A stretch of DNA of 64,000 nucleotides from Cyprinodon diabolis (GCA_030533445.1 CM060064.1:40455787-40519786); one strand, 5' to 3'; counted from the stretch's first letter, positions 18,881 to 31,612 are shown. A program made the numbers and translations. The notes: generated by a model from the letters alone, not told the origin.

Positions 18881-21714
18881 GCAGATAAATAATGCCGGAA
18901 AAAAGAAGTGACAACGTAAAAAAAAACTATAAGTTTAGAGCACTTTCTTAAATATAATGAAAAGGATGTTGCCATGAATTGAGGTGTTTAAATTGAGCAA
19001 GTGTTTATTTCACCGGGTTTTGTTTGTTTTTTCTCGTTTTTTATTAAATACTCTGCTGTTTTTATGCACATATATGCTCATAATTCCCTTTCAAACCTAA
19101 ATAGCTTCTCTTTTTTACTCTGTATGGATTTTTCTATTGCACTTATTTATTCTGCTGTGAACTTCTTCCCCTACTTGCTACTGATACACCTACATTTCCT
19201 GAGGGAAAGGACAACTCTATTTATATTCAATATTGAAAGCAAAAAAATGACAAAAATCAGAGTATTATAAAAAAACATTAAAGCAACAACAGCAAAAAGA
19301 AACATTTTACACACAGTGAAAATGTGTGGAAATCCAATTGTGTGGTCTCAGACAGCTTGTAAATACCAATTCGAAGTAGAAAGAAAACCAGGAAAGAAAA
19401 AAAGGACAATAGTTTATCATTTAAAATATACTAAGAAAGCCTCAGAACCAAGAACAAACAAAAAAAAAACACTTGCAAATCATTCTGCATTGAATAAAGA
19501 GAAATTTATATAACGTTTAGTTCAATTAAAATTTGAATTCGTTCCAATCGAAAACTGATATTTTTGATTTGAAAAGCTGAATTTTATTTACCTAAAACTG
19601 AAAGAAAATCTATCACTTTCCGTGGAAAAATAAGGAACTGAAATAATTTTTAGTCCCTGAATACATTCTACTGAGAAATAAAACAATGAAAAAAACAAAG
19701 ATAATAATATTCTTCTGGCAGACACAGTTTATTAGAAATATAATGTCCTATTTACACTTCCTTCTAGGTTAGTGACCATTCCCACTTTTTTCGATCCAGT
19801 TACAAAAAAACAAAAATCAATCAATAAAATAAATAAAAATCATCATGCAGTAGCAAATCTGACCAGTAGATGTTACTGCAGGACTATAATATTTTCCTTT
19901 AGCTGCTAAAGTGTAGATAATGGTTTTAATTGTATTCCTGAATGAATTGGCATGTTCTCATTTTCCTTTTCTTAACCAATGCAAAATAAATAGAATAGTG
20001 CATAGATACACCAGTAAATGGTATTTGAGAGGGCAGACTATTTCAGAAATAAGATTTTCTATAGTGTTCAGAGAAGTGAAACATGCCCATCTTTTCCTAT
20101 TGCGTTAACAGACATTTAAATGTCAGGAAATATGAATTCATCTGCTCTGTTTTTTGGTCTTGGGAAGAAAAACTATCACAGCTGGAATAGTGTGTTAAAT
20201 TAGATTTTTATTAAAAGGTTCAAATCATCAATTCTTTGCTGGGATTAGATTTTTCAGTTCCTTCTTAAGGCTACAGCTAATAAAAGTGTGTCACAAATTT
20301 AAGACAGCATAGAAATGTGCTTTAGTTTGTGGCCTGTATATGCTGTGCTTCAACAAAATCTTTAATCATCGAACTCCAACATTTTCTCTTGCTCAATTTT
20401 TCTTTTAATTAATTGCACAGACTGTACAGCTATACAAAAGTAAGAACCACTTACATTTGAAAATGCAAACGGAATTGTGCAAATGTTTTGTTCTTATTTC
20501 AAGTTTGGGACTTACCGGTATATATTTTAAACATACACAAAAAGCAAATAAGATGTTTTCATTTTTATACCTTTACACCTTATAAACCCTATGAACCTTA
20601 TATGGTAATTTTTTTGTTTTTGTTTTGTTTTATTGATTAAATAATTCTTAACTGATCCAGCCTGCAAAATCATGTCAATTAGCCGATTATACTAACTTAT
20701 CTGAATCGGACATTATAGCATCATTATAGGGAGAGAAAGAACAACTGGTATATACAAACAACAATCTTAAAGAACATCTTAAACATTTTTTCAGGATAGT
20801 TTTCCTTCTTGTTTTGTTGTTAGCCGTGAGATGCCACAAAATAATCAAACATTTTGACATTCCACCATAGAAAATAAGATTGGATGTATGAAGATGAAGA
20901 GAAAAATGTCAAAAGGACAATGGATTTATTAAGAGTATCCTCAGTATCATTTGTGCCTTACTGCCAAATGATCCACTCAGTCCTTTCTTCCCTCATATAT
21001 TTTTTAGATATTGCACAAATTGTCTTTGCAAGTAACATGTGTGATGTGTAATAAATAATAACATTGTTTTAAAAAAAACATAAGCTCAGAAATTGAATAA
21101 TTGAGTAGCAGACAGACCCCAAAACAGCGAAATTCCTTAATTAAAACCCTAAAAAAGTGGAAACCAAAACCTACAAAAACTAAGTTTTTTCTAAGCTTGT
21201 TTCTATTAAAGTTAAATTTTTAGAGCCTTTCTCCTGATTTCAAGTCTTTATTTTGTACAAAACTGTGATCCGAGGACGTTGATTTTAGTAAATACTGATT
21301 TCTCTTCAAGAGCTACAATTAAAATGAAAACTGTTCTTTATAACCTTCCCACTATTAACAATATATTATCCATTCAGTGAGATGGTTGTCAATAAAAACC
21401 AGGGTTTCACTATTTAAAAGGATTTGGAATCATTTAAAAGCAAAAATTTACAGTTTGTTATTATGATGGAGAAACTAAAAGACACAACCATGTCTGAGAG
21501 TTTTCAATAAGATTCAAACATTTCATGATCTAACAAGCTCAAAGACATAAATGGGTTACAAGCTCCAAACACTTCTTACATCCTTCCTGTTACCTGCTAA
21601 AAGTCCTGCTCTCTCTCAGATGAGATATACACTTTCTGGACATGCCACAGTAAATAGTTTCTTTTAAAATGAAAGAATTCATACTTAAAATGTTTTTTTT
21701 TATAACTTGCTGGT
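18881..21714. other. AT-rich desert, no feature recognised
   Basis: Many homopolymer runs; the small open frames are low complexity. No repeat family, exon or RNA gene could be supported. Confidence 0.5.
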
Positions 21715-21835
21715 GAATATTCTCAGTCATCCAAGTCGTAGTCATTCCAAAAGAGTTAAAAAAACAATCCGCTGGACTTTGCTTTCAAGTTTGAAGATGT
21801 TTCGCTTCCCATCCAGGAAGCTTTTCAATTAGAAA
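21715..21835. repeat. Dispersed repeat, single copy of the 7135 family
   Basis: Contains CTCAGTCATCCAAGTCGTAG, GCTGGACTTTGCTTTCAAG and GAAGATGTTTCGCTTCCCATCC in one direction. This shows the unit from which the inverted pair at 7135-7305 was built. Confidence 0.6.
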
Positions 21836-22029
21836 TGTCAGCAATAGAGCTGAGTTGGCTTTATAGGGTGGACCAAAGCACTTGTACAGTTAAAACTTGT
21901 AACAAGAATCAAACATCTGGAATGTAAAATAGAACCTACTGTACCATGATGTCAATATCAATGTCAACTTGAATTAAATACAGATGCCTTGATCTAAAGT
22001 GCTTTACACAGCATCAAGGAAATCTCTCC

Positions 22030-22325
22030 CTCTCTCATACAATCCCACCCCCCACACGCACACACGTCTGGTTCTCTATCCTCGTAGGGACTTTCAATTG
22101 ACTTCCATTCATTTTAATTTCCAACCCATTTCCCATATTCAACCCATTTCTACAGACTAACCATCACATTCACCCTATCTGCAAACAGGTTCATATTTAA
22201 CCCTAATTATAACCTAAACTCAATCCACACCTTAGTCCTAAACCTAGAACCTAAGCCTAAAACAGCATTTGTACCTGGGGACCAAACATTGGTCCCCACT
22301 AGAGCACTATGTGCTAAGATTTATG
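22030..22325. repeat. Dispersed repeat with CCTAA-rich core, copy 1
   Basis: A short CA-rich run leads into GGGACTTTCAATTGACTTCCATTCATTT. Then come loose AACCCTAA/CCTAAAC repeats and a closing GGGGACCAAACATTGGTCCCC. The same order occurs at 31330-31610. The telomere-like words are part of this unit, not a telomere. Confidence 0.55.
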
Positions 22326-23084
22326 GAAAATGGGCTCCCTCCACCATATAAAAAATACAATAACAATAACAATGCAAAGCAATCGGGCTGTTCTAATATT
22401 TAAAGAAAGTTTCAGAATATGCAACCTTTTCTGCTGAGGTCTTCGCGCAACCAAATTCAGTTGATCTGCTGATCTGCTGATCAGAAAGAAGGGGAGCTAA
22501 CACATTTAAAAACAATCAAAAAAATGTTAAAGCTAGTGCTGTAAAGTCAACACAGGAGCTATGCCCTCAGTGCTGAAGCCTGTTAGAGCCCATAAGTAAA
22601 GCTGCTAAACAACCTGCAGGCGATGCACTACAGAAATCCAACGAACATGTGATAGAAGAATGAATTACAATCCTGTCTATCTAGCTTTTTATAGGTTTTG
22701 TGCGTCGTCTGAATTCATCTTTAAACAACTCACTGATACTAAAAACACCAAACACCGAGTCTTCACGCAGTAACTACATTCACTCTAAACAGTTTTACCA
22801 CTGGAACAACCAATCATCAGTTGTCTTGTTGGCTTATGAGGAAAATATTCCCAATATTTGAGTTTCTGACAGTCAACTCATCAGTAGGGGGCCAGTGGAG
22901 GAGAAAATAGTCACTTTCTATCAGCAGCCAATTTTTCAATAAGCCTCTGGTCTATAGAGATTCTCACACTTAGAGAACAAAATGAATAAAAAATAAAAAC
23001 CTTTTTATAGAAAAGGCAGAAATCACAGTGCAATAAAATGCTAGAAACAGCTTAAAACATCGGACAAATTTGTCCCGTATTTCT
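22326..23084. other. Unassigned spacer
   Basis: Mixed-composition DNA with no recognised repeat or exon. TGATCTGCTGATCTGCTGATC at 22463 is a short tandem triplication. Confidence 0.4.
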
Positions 23085-23333
23085 TTATTCTCTGGGTCTG
23101 CGCTGTCTCTCAGACTGTTTTAGTACCATTAACTTCAGGTCAGGGAGTCTCTCTTTCAGCCCACACACATCTGACTCTTTGCTTATTGTTACACCATCAG
23201 CAGTCGTTGTTGGAGAAGCGGGCGCCGCGCCTTTACCGTTCCCTCTGCCCAAACCCATTCCTTCAAAACCACTAGTACATGTGGACCTGACATGGGATAC
23301 AAACCCTTCCCTGCATGCCATATCTCTCATCAT
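23085..23333 (-). other. Isolated unrecognised open frame
   Basis: An 82-codon minus-strand frame with better composition than the surrounding desert. It has a Gly/Ala/Thr-rich middle and a charged end (SDVCGLKERLPDLKLMVLKQ). Its stop overlaps AATAAA on the same strand (23083-23088). It could be a retroposed 3' end or a last exon. No domain is recognisable and no upstream exon was found. Confidence 0.2.
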
Positions 23334-23399
23334 CCAACCCTAATTCCATCCCACCAGGAGCCTGATTCCTCACCCTTCTTCGCTACCACAACATTATTT

Positions 23400-24029
23400 T
23401 CTCAAACTCCCCACAGATTCAAAACAGCCAGTTTGAACTGAAACACAATAACTGTGGCTGAGTGGTCGCCCTGGCTGTCAGAAAGAGGAGGTGTTGCTGG
23501 ACAGGCCTCTATTGAGGGATGAGCTATTGAAAACTGTTCACTCAGCTTGCAGTTACATTGAAGGGACTTGTTTGAACAGAAAACACAGAGTGGCAGGGTG
23601 GGTACTGTCACTGGTTTCCAGCCCTGTCAGTGGTGTGAACCAGGGCCGATGAAAACCATCCATCCAAGTTGGTGGGATTGTTATTGGTTGGCATGGTGGT
23701 GTGTAATGAACTAACTGATTAGTGAATACAACAATGAAGAAACAAGGGACTCCTTGTCACAAGCTACTACAACATTCTAAAGCTGTCTTTGGACTCTTCT
23801 TTTTGACTTCTTTAAACTCCCAGAGGCCTTTCTGATATTTACCTGTCTGATAATTTGCTAGACATGTTCAGCACATAATATAAAGGCTTTAACCTTTTAT
23901 TAAGAAAGTTAAAACGTTTTAATTCTGCATTTTACAGAGTCATGCATATACGTATTATACGCAGAACTCTATAAAAAGCAGAGTCCTATTAGATTTTATG
24001 ATGCTTTAATTTTCCCTCTATTTTACAGC
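23400..24029. other. Non-repeat block of mixed composition
   Basis: No open frame with domains and no repeat signature in 23400-23760. It is one of several desert blocks that could be conserved non-coding DNA; sequence alone does not decide this. Confidence 0.2.
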
Positions 24030-25202
24030 TGTCAGTTTTGTGTGGAAGTTTGTAGAGGACCCAGAAACAGGGACAGAAATTCAAATTCAAATCTAATAAC
24101 AAGTGGTGGCACCAGAAGCATCAATTTTAGAAATAACTAATTAAGAGACACAGGAACCAGAACAAATGGGAACATATAGGTAATCAGGGAATAAAGGGAA
24201 TCCAGCAAACAGTAACTGCAGAGGATGAATATATATGCAAAACAGAACAAAGAATAGAGTAATCAACTAATTGGGAGCAGGTGTGGGCAGAAGGATCTAG
24301 AAGGGAGCAAAGCGAAGGAGGATTGACACAAGGGGGCAACAGAGAATAAACAAAAAATACATAAGAACAAAAAAAAAACAGAAAACAACTAGAATGACAC
24401 AAAATTTAAAGCTACAGTGTGTAATTTTCAGCGACATCTAACGTCCAGACTGCAGACCGCAGCAACATGAACATCTCCCCCCACCGCTTCTCCCCCCCAA
24501 CAGTACGGCGAGCGTTACGGGACAAAATGTCTTCCATGACGTCCGCATCACCTACCTTCTCAAGTCATGAGGTTTGTTTACATAGATAATTTTACAGATA
24601 GTATTTCATTAGTCTGTGTAGGGTATAGATTTCATGTAGACTTAAGATAATAAATATACCTGTTATTTTTTCTACATCGTTGTGACGTTTTGGTGAGCTG
24701 CTTTGATGGTGATATAAACAGACGAAGTAATTGTAGTCATTAGTTTAACAGCGAGATTGTGTTCGCTGGAAGAATATATATTCCCCGTTTACAGAGTCCA
24801 AGTCTTGTTTGTGGCACGGGGGTTACAAGGCGTGGAAGAGGGAGAGGAACATGGCGAGGAAGAGGGCAGAGAGGCCAGGGTGGGCGTGCAGCCAGGGCCA
24901 AAGATGTCTGCCTCCATGGCTGCGAGACCCGCTCCTATGTAATTATAAATAACGAATTCTAAGGCAACGCAAATATTAAGGTTAAGAGGCTGAGCTCGTA
25001 GATGATGATAAATAACATAGTTATGTATAATATATTACATTTCTGACTGTATATCCCTGTAATTATTACACACTGTACCTTTAAATAAAACCAATAATCT
25101 AGAAAACACAGAATGACATAAATCTAAGTGTAACTGGAAAATTAAAAACAAAACCTAAACAGAACCAAAAAGTCCAGAAAGGGTAGAATCATGACCCTGA
25201 CA
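24030..25202 (-). mobile_element. Solo LTR (family 1, copy A) interrupted by a TTAA element
   Basis: Read on the minus strand it starts TGTCAGGGTC and ends CTGACA. Excluding 24410-25080 it aligns through its length with copy B (27626-28065), sharing GGACCCA, GCAGGTGTGG, GGATCTAGAAGGGA, GGGGGCAACAGAG and AAATACATAAGAAC. The flanking pentamers (ACAGC and TGAAC) do not match, so the ends may be damaged or recombined. No internal retroelement genes. Confidence 0.6.
24410..25080. mobile_element. TTAA-target DNA transposon inserted in the LTR
   Basis: Inverted ends AGCTACAGTGTGTAA and, inwards from 25080, AGGTACAGTGTGTAA, each flanked by TTAA (24406-24409 and 25081-25084). The uninterrupted LTR copy B reads CACAAAATGAAAATAAAA here, where copy A without the insert would read CACAAAATTTAAATAAAA; this identifies the empty site. 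A TTAA target with AG...CT ends fits Kolobok better than piggyBac (which ends in CCC). The short frames inside have no transposase signature. Confidence 0.75.
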
Positions 25203-25244
25203 TGAACTGTTTAATTAATGTAAACACTTTAAATTGTCTTTGTG

Positions 25245-25640
25245 TTAGGAGGTAAGGAGAGCAGTGAGAACTGCAGAGAAGATCATCAGGGCTCCTCTTC
25301 CCTCCATTAAAGACATCTCATCCCAGCACTGGGTGTCCTGAGCCTGTAACATCATAAAGGAGCCCTCACACCCCCACCATGGACCGTTCTCCCTGCTGCC
25401 CTTTGGGAAGAGGCTTCACAGCAATCAATGCAGATCCAGCAGATTCCAAAACAGTTGCTTCCCCACTGCCATTAGACTGCTGAATGTTGTATAAAATGGG
25501 ATTTTAAAAAAAGCACATCATACACTAGTCTTATGTTTACATTTCATCACTGCTGCTTACTTTTATCACTACTCCACTTGAAAATGTCTTGAGAGCTGTA
25601 CTGAATGAAATTTATTTTTTTATACACTCTGTGTGAACAA
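25245..25640 (+). mobile_element. LINE ORF2 C-terminus and 3' UTR (L2/CR1-like)
   Basis: The plus frame reads RRAVRTAEKIIRAPLPSIKD, then (after an in-frame TGA) NIIKEPSHPHHGPFSLLPFG and SRFQNSCFPTAIRLLN. These are the standard C-terminal blocks of fish L2/CR1-like LINEs. The 3' UTR ends near ACAAAATGACAATATAG. It is 5' truncated, as usual for LINE copies. Confidence 0.7.
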
Positions 25641-26629
25641 AATGACAATATAGTTTGTCTAAGTCTACTATAGAAAAAAAACTTGCATTGCCTTTCCTTA
25701 TCTACAGGGAACTATACGTTTTTGAATCAGAATTCCTGAATAATGCGACCAAGTTTCATCTATGTGTCTTAATGTACAATCTTAAAGTTAGTCTCTTTTT
25801 CACTTTTGTGAATTATTACTTTTGTCAATTTTCTTCTTCTTTTTAAAGCAACGTCGTATTTAATCATATAGTGTTTTTTATGCTCCAGCTGCTGCTTTTC
25901 ATGGGAAATTTATGCCCCAATTTCTTTGCATTGACTAAAAATGGCAATAGTCACTATACTTTTTTTTGGCAATAATCTTAAAGTGATACATTATTTTGGT
26001 GTGATTAGCCAGATTTGCATAGCTTGGAATATATCTGAGGAATCTGGTTGAATAAAGAAATTGAATGTCAGGCATAAAAATAAGAATAATATCCTAAATA
26101 TTTTAGAAAATATCTGCATATGTACCTCATTTGGATTTTCCTTAAGTTATGCTAACTGGCTGTAGGCTAATTATAGCTTTCTTGTATTTGGCCCACTTAG
26201 GTTGATCAAATAAAGTTCATGTAAAAAAGCAAAATAGTTATTTGGTCTTATGTTGACCTTAAAATTTATTATTTTCAAAGTGCACAATAGAGCTTTGGTG
26301 ATATGAACAAGATTTGTTCAGGTTTCTTCCCTATTTTTTGTCACACCTAAATATTTCATAGCATAAAAGAAATTAGTGGCAGATAAAATCACCTGAGCAA
26401 ATACAGAAAGCAATTTTTAAATTATTATTTTATTCATTAATGTAAAACAATTTTCTAAACCAATCTGACATGTTGTCCCAAGCAGTGTGTGATAAATTGG
26501 CAATGTAAATTAAATATCATTACTGAGTATTTCAAATCCACTGTTCTTGTAAAAACCTGCAAAGATATGAACTTTAAAAGAGTTTTTTTTTCAATTATTT
26601 AGTTGAAAACTGACTTCAAAGTTGTTAGA
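25641..26629. other. AT-rich spacer
   Basis: No repeat family, exon or RNA gene recognised. Confidence 0.4.
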
Positions 26630-27125
26630 CAGACAGTCAGTCACAGTTAGCCTCATCAAAGCCACAAAGGAGAGCTGTTTGCATGCTTATAAAAGGAGAG
26701 TTTAGTGGAAGGAAAAAAGTGTGGTAGAAAAGATGACAAACATATTTCAAAGTTAAGAGAAGATTCAGCAGTTGTGTACCGAGACTGGAATCAACAGTTT
26801 AATAGAAATTGGATGCCGTTGTAATTTATTGAGAAAGCCAAATATTAGCCCTGTTTTAGGCCTGAAACGCAGTGTGTTTGTATGTCCGTGTGTATTGCTG
26901 AGGCAGAAGCAGGATGTGTGAATTAATTTACATGCCAGATGGCTCCTCCTGTCGCTGTGACATGTTCATTACGAAGCAGGAACATATGTTGTCAATGCTC
27001 ACTCGTCTGAGTGTCAGTTATCCCAACATTATGGCCCACCCGTATTCTCTGGAAAGCAATTTGATTAGGGATCTCCAGGGCCCACAGGGCCACAGGACAG
27101 AACGGCTGTCATATTAGCTCTGTTT
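26630..27125. promoter_or_regulatory. Candidate conserved non-coding element
   Basis: Non-repetitive, balanced composition in an AT-rich setting, with GAATTAATTTACATGCC and GACATGTTCATTACG motifs (26918-26972) and no domain-bearing frame. It is a candidate only: the claim rests on composition and on the absence of repeat or coding signal. Confidence 0.25.
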
Positions 27126-27625
27126 TATCCTTTAGCCATTCTAGGATAAAAGTTAAAGGATATTTAGTTCAGTTGCTATTATGTAAGGCGCAGAATAAAG
27201 GCCAGATTTAAGATTAATAATATTTAAGTTTGTGATATTTTCTCTGGATTTATTAACTTATGGTATCTGATGCTGTTTAATCATTGATTTATTGTAGGGC
27301 CGGGTATTTAGTAAAATATGTTTTCATATTTTCCTTTATTTATAGATTTTTGCTGTATATTTTTCAACCTACAGTTGAATAAAATGTTTCCGTTATACAG
27401 TTATACCACAATGAGATAATTAAATGCCCACTGAAGGTCACATGGGGCTTAACTTTTAGACAGGAAGAAGTTCTGAATTTAGATACTTTTCAGTTAAGTG
27501 ATTAATATCATCAACTGTTCATTATAAGTAATTTTTTGTTTAATTAACATAGCTATCAATGCAAAAATTGTAATGTATTTTTCCTGTATATTGCTCCCTT
27601 GTCTCATGCCAGATGGACCTAGAAT

Positions 27626-28065
27626 TGTCAGGTTGAGTGGTGAATATTTTTTACAGGACCCAAATGCAGAGACGGAAGCTGAGGTGGTTACTTGCAGGTT
27701 TAATATCCAAAAAAGTGGCAAAAGAAGCAAAAATCAAAAATAACAAAATACCATAATATCAAGAGACATCGGGGAAAAGACATATGATAATTCAAGAAAT
27801 AACAAGGAACTAGCAGAGTAACTGAACAGAAGGTGTATATATGGGAAACAGAAACAATGGGAGGACTAATTAGCAGATGAGGAACAGGTGTGGACTGAAG
27901 AATCTAGAAGGGAACTAGGGGAAGGGGACACAAGAGGGCAACAGAGGGTAAACAAGAAATACATAAGAACTCAAATACAACCATAAACAGCAAGAATAAC
28001 ACAAAATGAAAATAAAAACAGGGAAATCTCAAAAAGAAAACTTAAACAGAACAAAAACCATGACA
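27626..28065 (-). mobile_element. Solo LTR (family 1, copy B), uninterrupted
   Basis: On the minus strand it starts TGTCATGGTTTTTG and ends CCTGACA. The flanking pentamers AGAAT (27621-27625) and AAAAT (28066-28070) agree at 4 of 5. It contains CATATATACACC, a TATA-like site. It aligns with copy A at 24030-25202 and lacks the TTAA insertion. Confidence 0.6.
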
Positions 28066-28479
28066 AAAATGTTTATTCTAATCCTAATTAAGGCTTTGGT
28101 TAAAGTCCTGGAAGCAAAGTAAAAGTCAGGTTTGGATAATATACTTCTTGATCAATGTATCTGTCCTGCTTAAAGTCATGTTCTCGTTTCTTTCCCATTT
28201 TGAAGAGTACAGTAGGTAATTATAATGCTCCTCTTTTACATTCTAATAAACTTTATTTTTTGGCAGTTTTACAATGAGACATTTTTACAGACATCTGTGA
28301 AAAAATATATCAAAAGTAAAAAGTAACCACTTGAGTTGAAATAGACCAAAAAGGGAAAAATATGTTTCTGTGTTTATAGTTATGTTGTCTCTTACGTAGG
28401 AGATGGTAAAACATTGATTGAATGGTGGATTTAATTTTTTTCAATCTGCACAATTCTGATGAAGCTGTCTTTTCTCTAA

Positions 28480-28790
28480 TGTTGGGATGTTTTATCTTTA
28501 GCTCCAGGTGCTCCAAGACCTTTCCTTCACCCTTTTGTTGTAGTCATGGAAACACTGTTTTACTTGGACACAGTGATGCCCTTGCGTTGATCTTAATCCC
28601 AGTAACACAGCTGCCTGGATTATCAGCGCACCTTGACCTGGTGCGTTTGAATCCCTCTCTTCCTGGGACAAAGCTGACAGCCAGGCTCACCTGCCGCTCT
28701 GCGATGGAGAGATAAACGGAGCACGAGGCAAAAGGCAGAGCGTCTGACATTCTTCTGTTCTGTATTCAGTGACTGCTAAAAGCTGCATGA
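28480..28790. promoter_or_regulatory. Candidate conserved non-coding element
   Basis: A GC-balanced, repeat-free block between AT-rich flanks. Opposing short frames overlap it but neither shows a domain. Called on composition only. Confidence 0.18.
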
Positions 28791-29283
28791 AAGAGTTTTA
28801 TTCCCCTTGGATGAATTTCCTGATATGTCTGGAAATCCAGTTTATTAAGAACTATTCAATCATGTAAAACATATTTAGCTGTACAACGTTAATCATTAAT
28901 ATACATTAGGGTTTTTTAACCACCTGCTGATGCATTGTAACCTTTTTTCTTTACGCTATCCTGTCCAGGCAGTTTATTCAAACAGAACGGTGAGTCTAGC
29001 TGTCATGTAGCACCAAAGCAGATTAGTTGAGCAAAGACAGTATAAACAATCCCTGAATTGCATGTTGACCTTATTGAACTTTGGCTACACCAGAAGTAAC
29101 TCCAAGTTCAGGCAACAGAGCTTAAACCAAACTAAAACGGACTTTATCATATTCTTTATGCAGTATGAGGGAGAGATACTAAAACCTCTGGAAACATCAA
29201 AGCAGTTTATCCTCTGGACCATGAAAACACACTGATCTCTACATATAATAATTCTTGAATGTATGTATCAGCCTTCAGATATA
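28791..29283. other. Unassigned spacer
   Basis: No repeat, exon or RNA gene recognised. Confidence 0.4.
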
Positions 29284-29291
29284 TAATTTAG

Positions 29292-29871
29292 CAGAGGTGG
29301 GTGGAGTACCCAAAAGTTGTACTCAAGTAAGAGTAGGACTACTTTAATTTTTTTAGTAAGTAAAAAGTAGTCATCCAAGAATTTACTCAACTAAAAAAGT
29401 ATTTGGTAAAAAAGCTAATTGAGGACTGATAAAATCAGATTAATGTTTAGAAATTATGCTGGCAAGCAGACTAAATGTACAAGTTCTGGTATTTTAAAGA
29501 CTCAAATGCCTAAAGACAACAAATCAATGTCATGAATATAAAAGAACAAATTCAAGCGAAAGATTTTACTACTACCATTTTATTTTCAACATAAAACTTA
29601 AAAAACCCATCCGTACAATGACAACTGTATATATATTAGGATAAGGTAACAATGATAATTTTGGAATAGTTCACATTACTCACAGAGGAAAGAGTAGGTA
29701 GAGATTTTACTTAAGTGGGAGTAGTGATACATTACAAGAATATTACTCAAATAAAAGTGAAAAGTATGGGACATTAAACCTACTCCTAAAATTACATTTT
29801 TTTTTTTTTTTTCAAATTGTTACTCAAGTAAATGTCCCTGAGTAAATGCAACTAATTACTAGGCATCTCTG
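29292..29871. mobile_element. hAT-type MITE with ACTCAAGTAA repeats
   Basis: It starts CAGAGGTGGGTGGAGTA and ends ATGCATCTCTG-like (GGCATCTCTG). Flanks TAATTTAG (29284-29291) and GGATTTAG (29872-29879) agree at 6 of 8. The interior repeats ACTCAAGTAA/TTACTCAA words near both ends, a known pattern of fish hAT MITEs. No coding capacity. Confidence 0.75.
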
Positions 29872-29879
29872 GGATTTAG

Positions 29880-30206
29880 TGCACTGTTATTAATTTTTTA
29901 AATGATTGATTATAGTTTTGTGATTTTAAGAAATGGAAGATACTCCATCTATTGGGAATATGTGTACTTTACAAACACTAAATTGGTAACCATGTCCCTT
30001 TGGAGTTTTTATAAACTCTGCAACATGTTTACACTCTTGAATACCTACAGGATGTACCATGATGGAAGAAGTAAAACAATCCTGATACTATCCTAAGATA
30101 TATTTTTCCAAATATCAGTATGGGATTGCCAAGTATCAGACAGGAATATTGAACATGGAGAAATATTTGGATTTCCAGGCATTATCACCAGTTCTACTCC
30201 ACACTA
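29880..30206. other. Unassigned spacer
   Basis: AT-rich; nothing recognised. Confidence 0.4.
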
Positions 30207-30340
30207 ATCCATCCATCCATCCATCCATCCATCCATCCATCCATCCATCCATCCATCCATCCATCCATCCATCCATCCATCCATCCATCCATCCATCCAT
30301 CCATCCATCCATCCATCCATCCATCCATCAATCCATCCAT
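30207..30340. repeat. (ATCC)n tetranucleotide microsatellite
   Basis: About 33 ATCC units over 134 bp with one ATCA unit near the right end. It produces spurious repeated MDGW/SIHP peptides on both strands. Confidence 0.98.
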
Positions 30341-31329
30341 GAAACCAACAAAAATAATAGCAAATAATTTTATCTTTATATAAATATACTGGAAACACAG
30401 TTAAAACCCGAAAGAAACCTTCTTGTCTAGTTATCCTTGACTAGCCTTTAAATGCATCACCAAAATGGCCGTTAAATATCACTACTATAATCAAAATTTT
30501 ATATTTAGAAGATACAGAAAAAGCGCAAAGTTGAGATAGGGTGTAACGGGACTCTAATTCTACTTACTTACTCTAAGACAAAAAACATGCAGAATTAGGG
30601 TACTTTGTTAAAAAAACAAAAAAACAAAAACAAAAAAAAACCAAAGGCAATCAAAGCTGCAGACAGCATTTACAAAGTTGACTTAGAGGTAAAAAAGAAG
30701 ACAGAGGGCAAGCAAGAGGCCAAGCAGTGAGTTTAGAAAGAGGACATGATTGGCTTAAAGCGGTGCAGAAAGATTGTTTCCTTCGGTGCTGTGCTGCGAT
30801 TTCCTGTCCTGTGATCTTCTATTCCATATGATTAGGCGATGTGCAGAGCGTGCAGTCACATGATGGGCTTTGCTCCATGCTGGCTGTGCAGACAAATGAA
30901 GCAGAGCAATGATAAAGTTGGCAGGCCGACACAGAGGGGATTAGCTGTTGCAATGAGGAAAACACACAGGTGATGTGCTTTAACAACTGAGGCTGCTGTA
31001 CGAAGACTGTTAAAGTTTTCTAAAAACAGAACTTTTAACAAAACAGCTTCAGGGTCCATAGAAATGTAAGCCACAGAACAGCAATTAAAAATGCAGGTGG
31101 TAAAAAATAGAAACTTTCACTTTCAAGGTCTAAACAAAGACAATCATATAAACTCTGATAACATGAATCCACACACATACACACACACCCACACACACAA
31201 ACATGCTGTGAATCTAAGTAGCCCTGAACAGGGTTTATGTAATGCAATTAGTCTAAATCAGTGGCCTCCTATTCAGAGTCTACACAATGGCACAGGGGCT
31301 CTGCTCTCTCTTTCACAGCACCTTTTAGT
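30341..31329. other. Unassigned spacer with short CA repeat
   Basis: Contains an impure CA repeat at 31170-31200 (ACACACACCCACACACAC). Nothing else recognised. Confidence 0.4.
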
Positions 31330-31612
31330 ACAAGTTCTCTCTCTCTCTATTGCACACACACGTTGTGTTCAATCATCCTTGAGGGGACTTTCCATTAACT
31401 TCTATTTATAATGCATTGATTTATATGACTTAGCCCTAATCCTAACACATACCAAACCTTAACCCTAACCTAAACTAAATTCACACCTTGGTCCTAAACC
31501 CCCAACACCAAAAAGAGAACCTTTCCTCGTGCGGACAAGTCGTTGGTCCCTAAAATGTAGCATATTTCTGGGAAATTGTCCCCACAGAGGGACTAAAACA
31601 TGGCCACACACA
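31330..31612. repeat. Dispersed repeat with CCTAA-rich core, copy 2
   Basis: Same order as 22030-22325: GGGACTTTCCATTAACTTCTA, then CCCTAATCCTAAC and CCTTAACCCTAACC words, ACACCTTGGTCCTAAACC, GTTGGTCCCTA, then a CA run. Confidence 0.55.

Noticed and set aside
30136..30398. Repeated MDGW/SIHP peptides on both strands
   Set aside because: Pure translation of the (ATCC)n microsatellite.
31431..31480. Interstitial telomere sequence
   Set aside because: The CCCTAA words are irregular and belong to a dispersed repeat found twice here.
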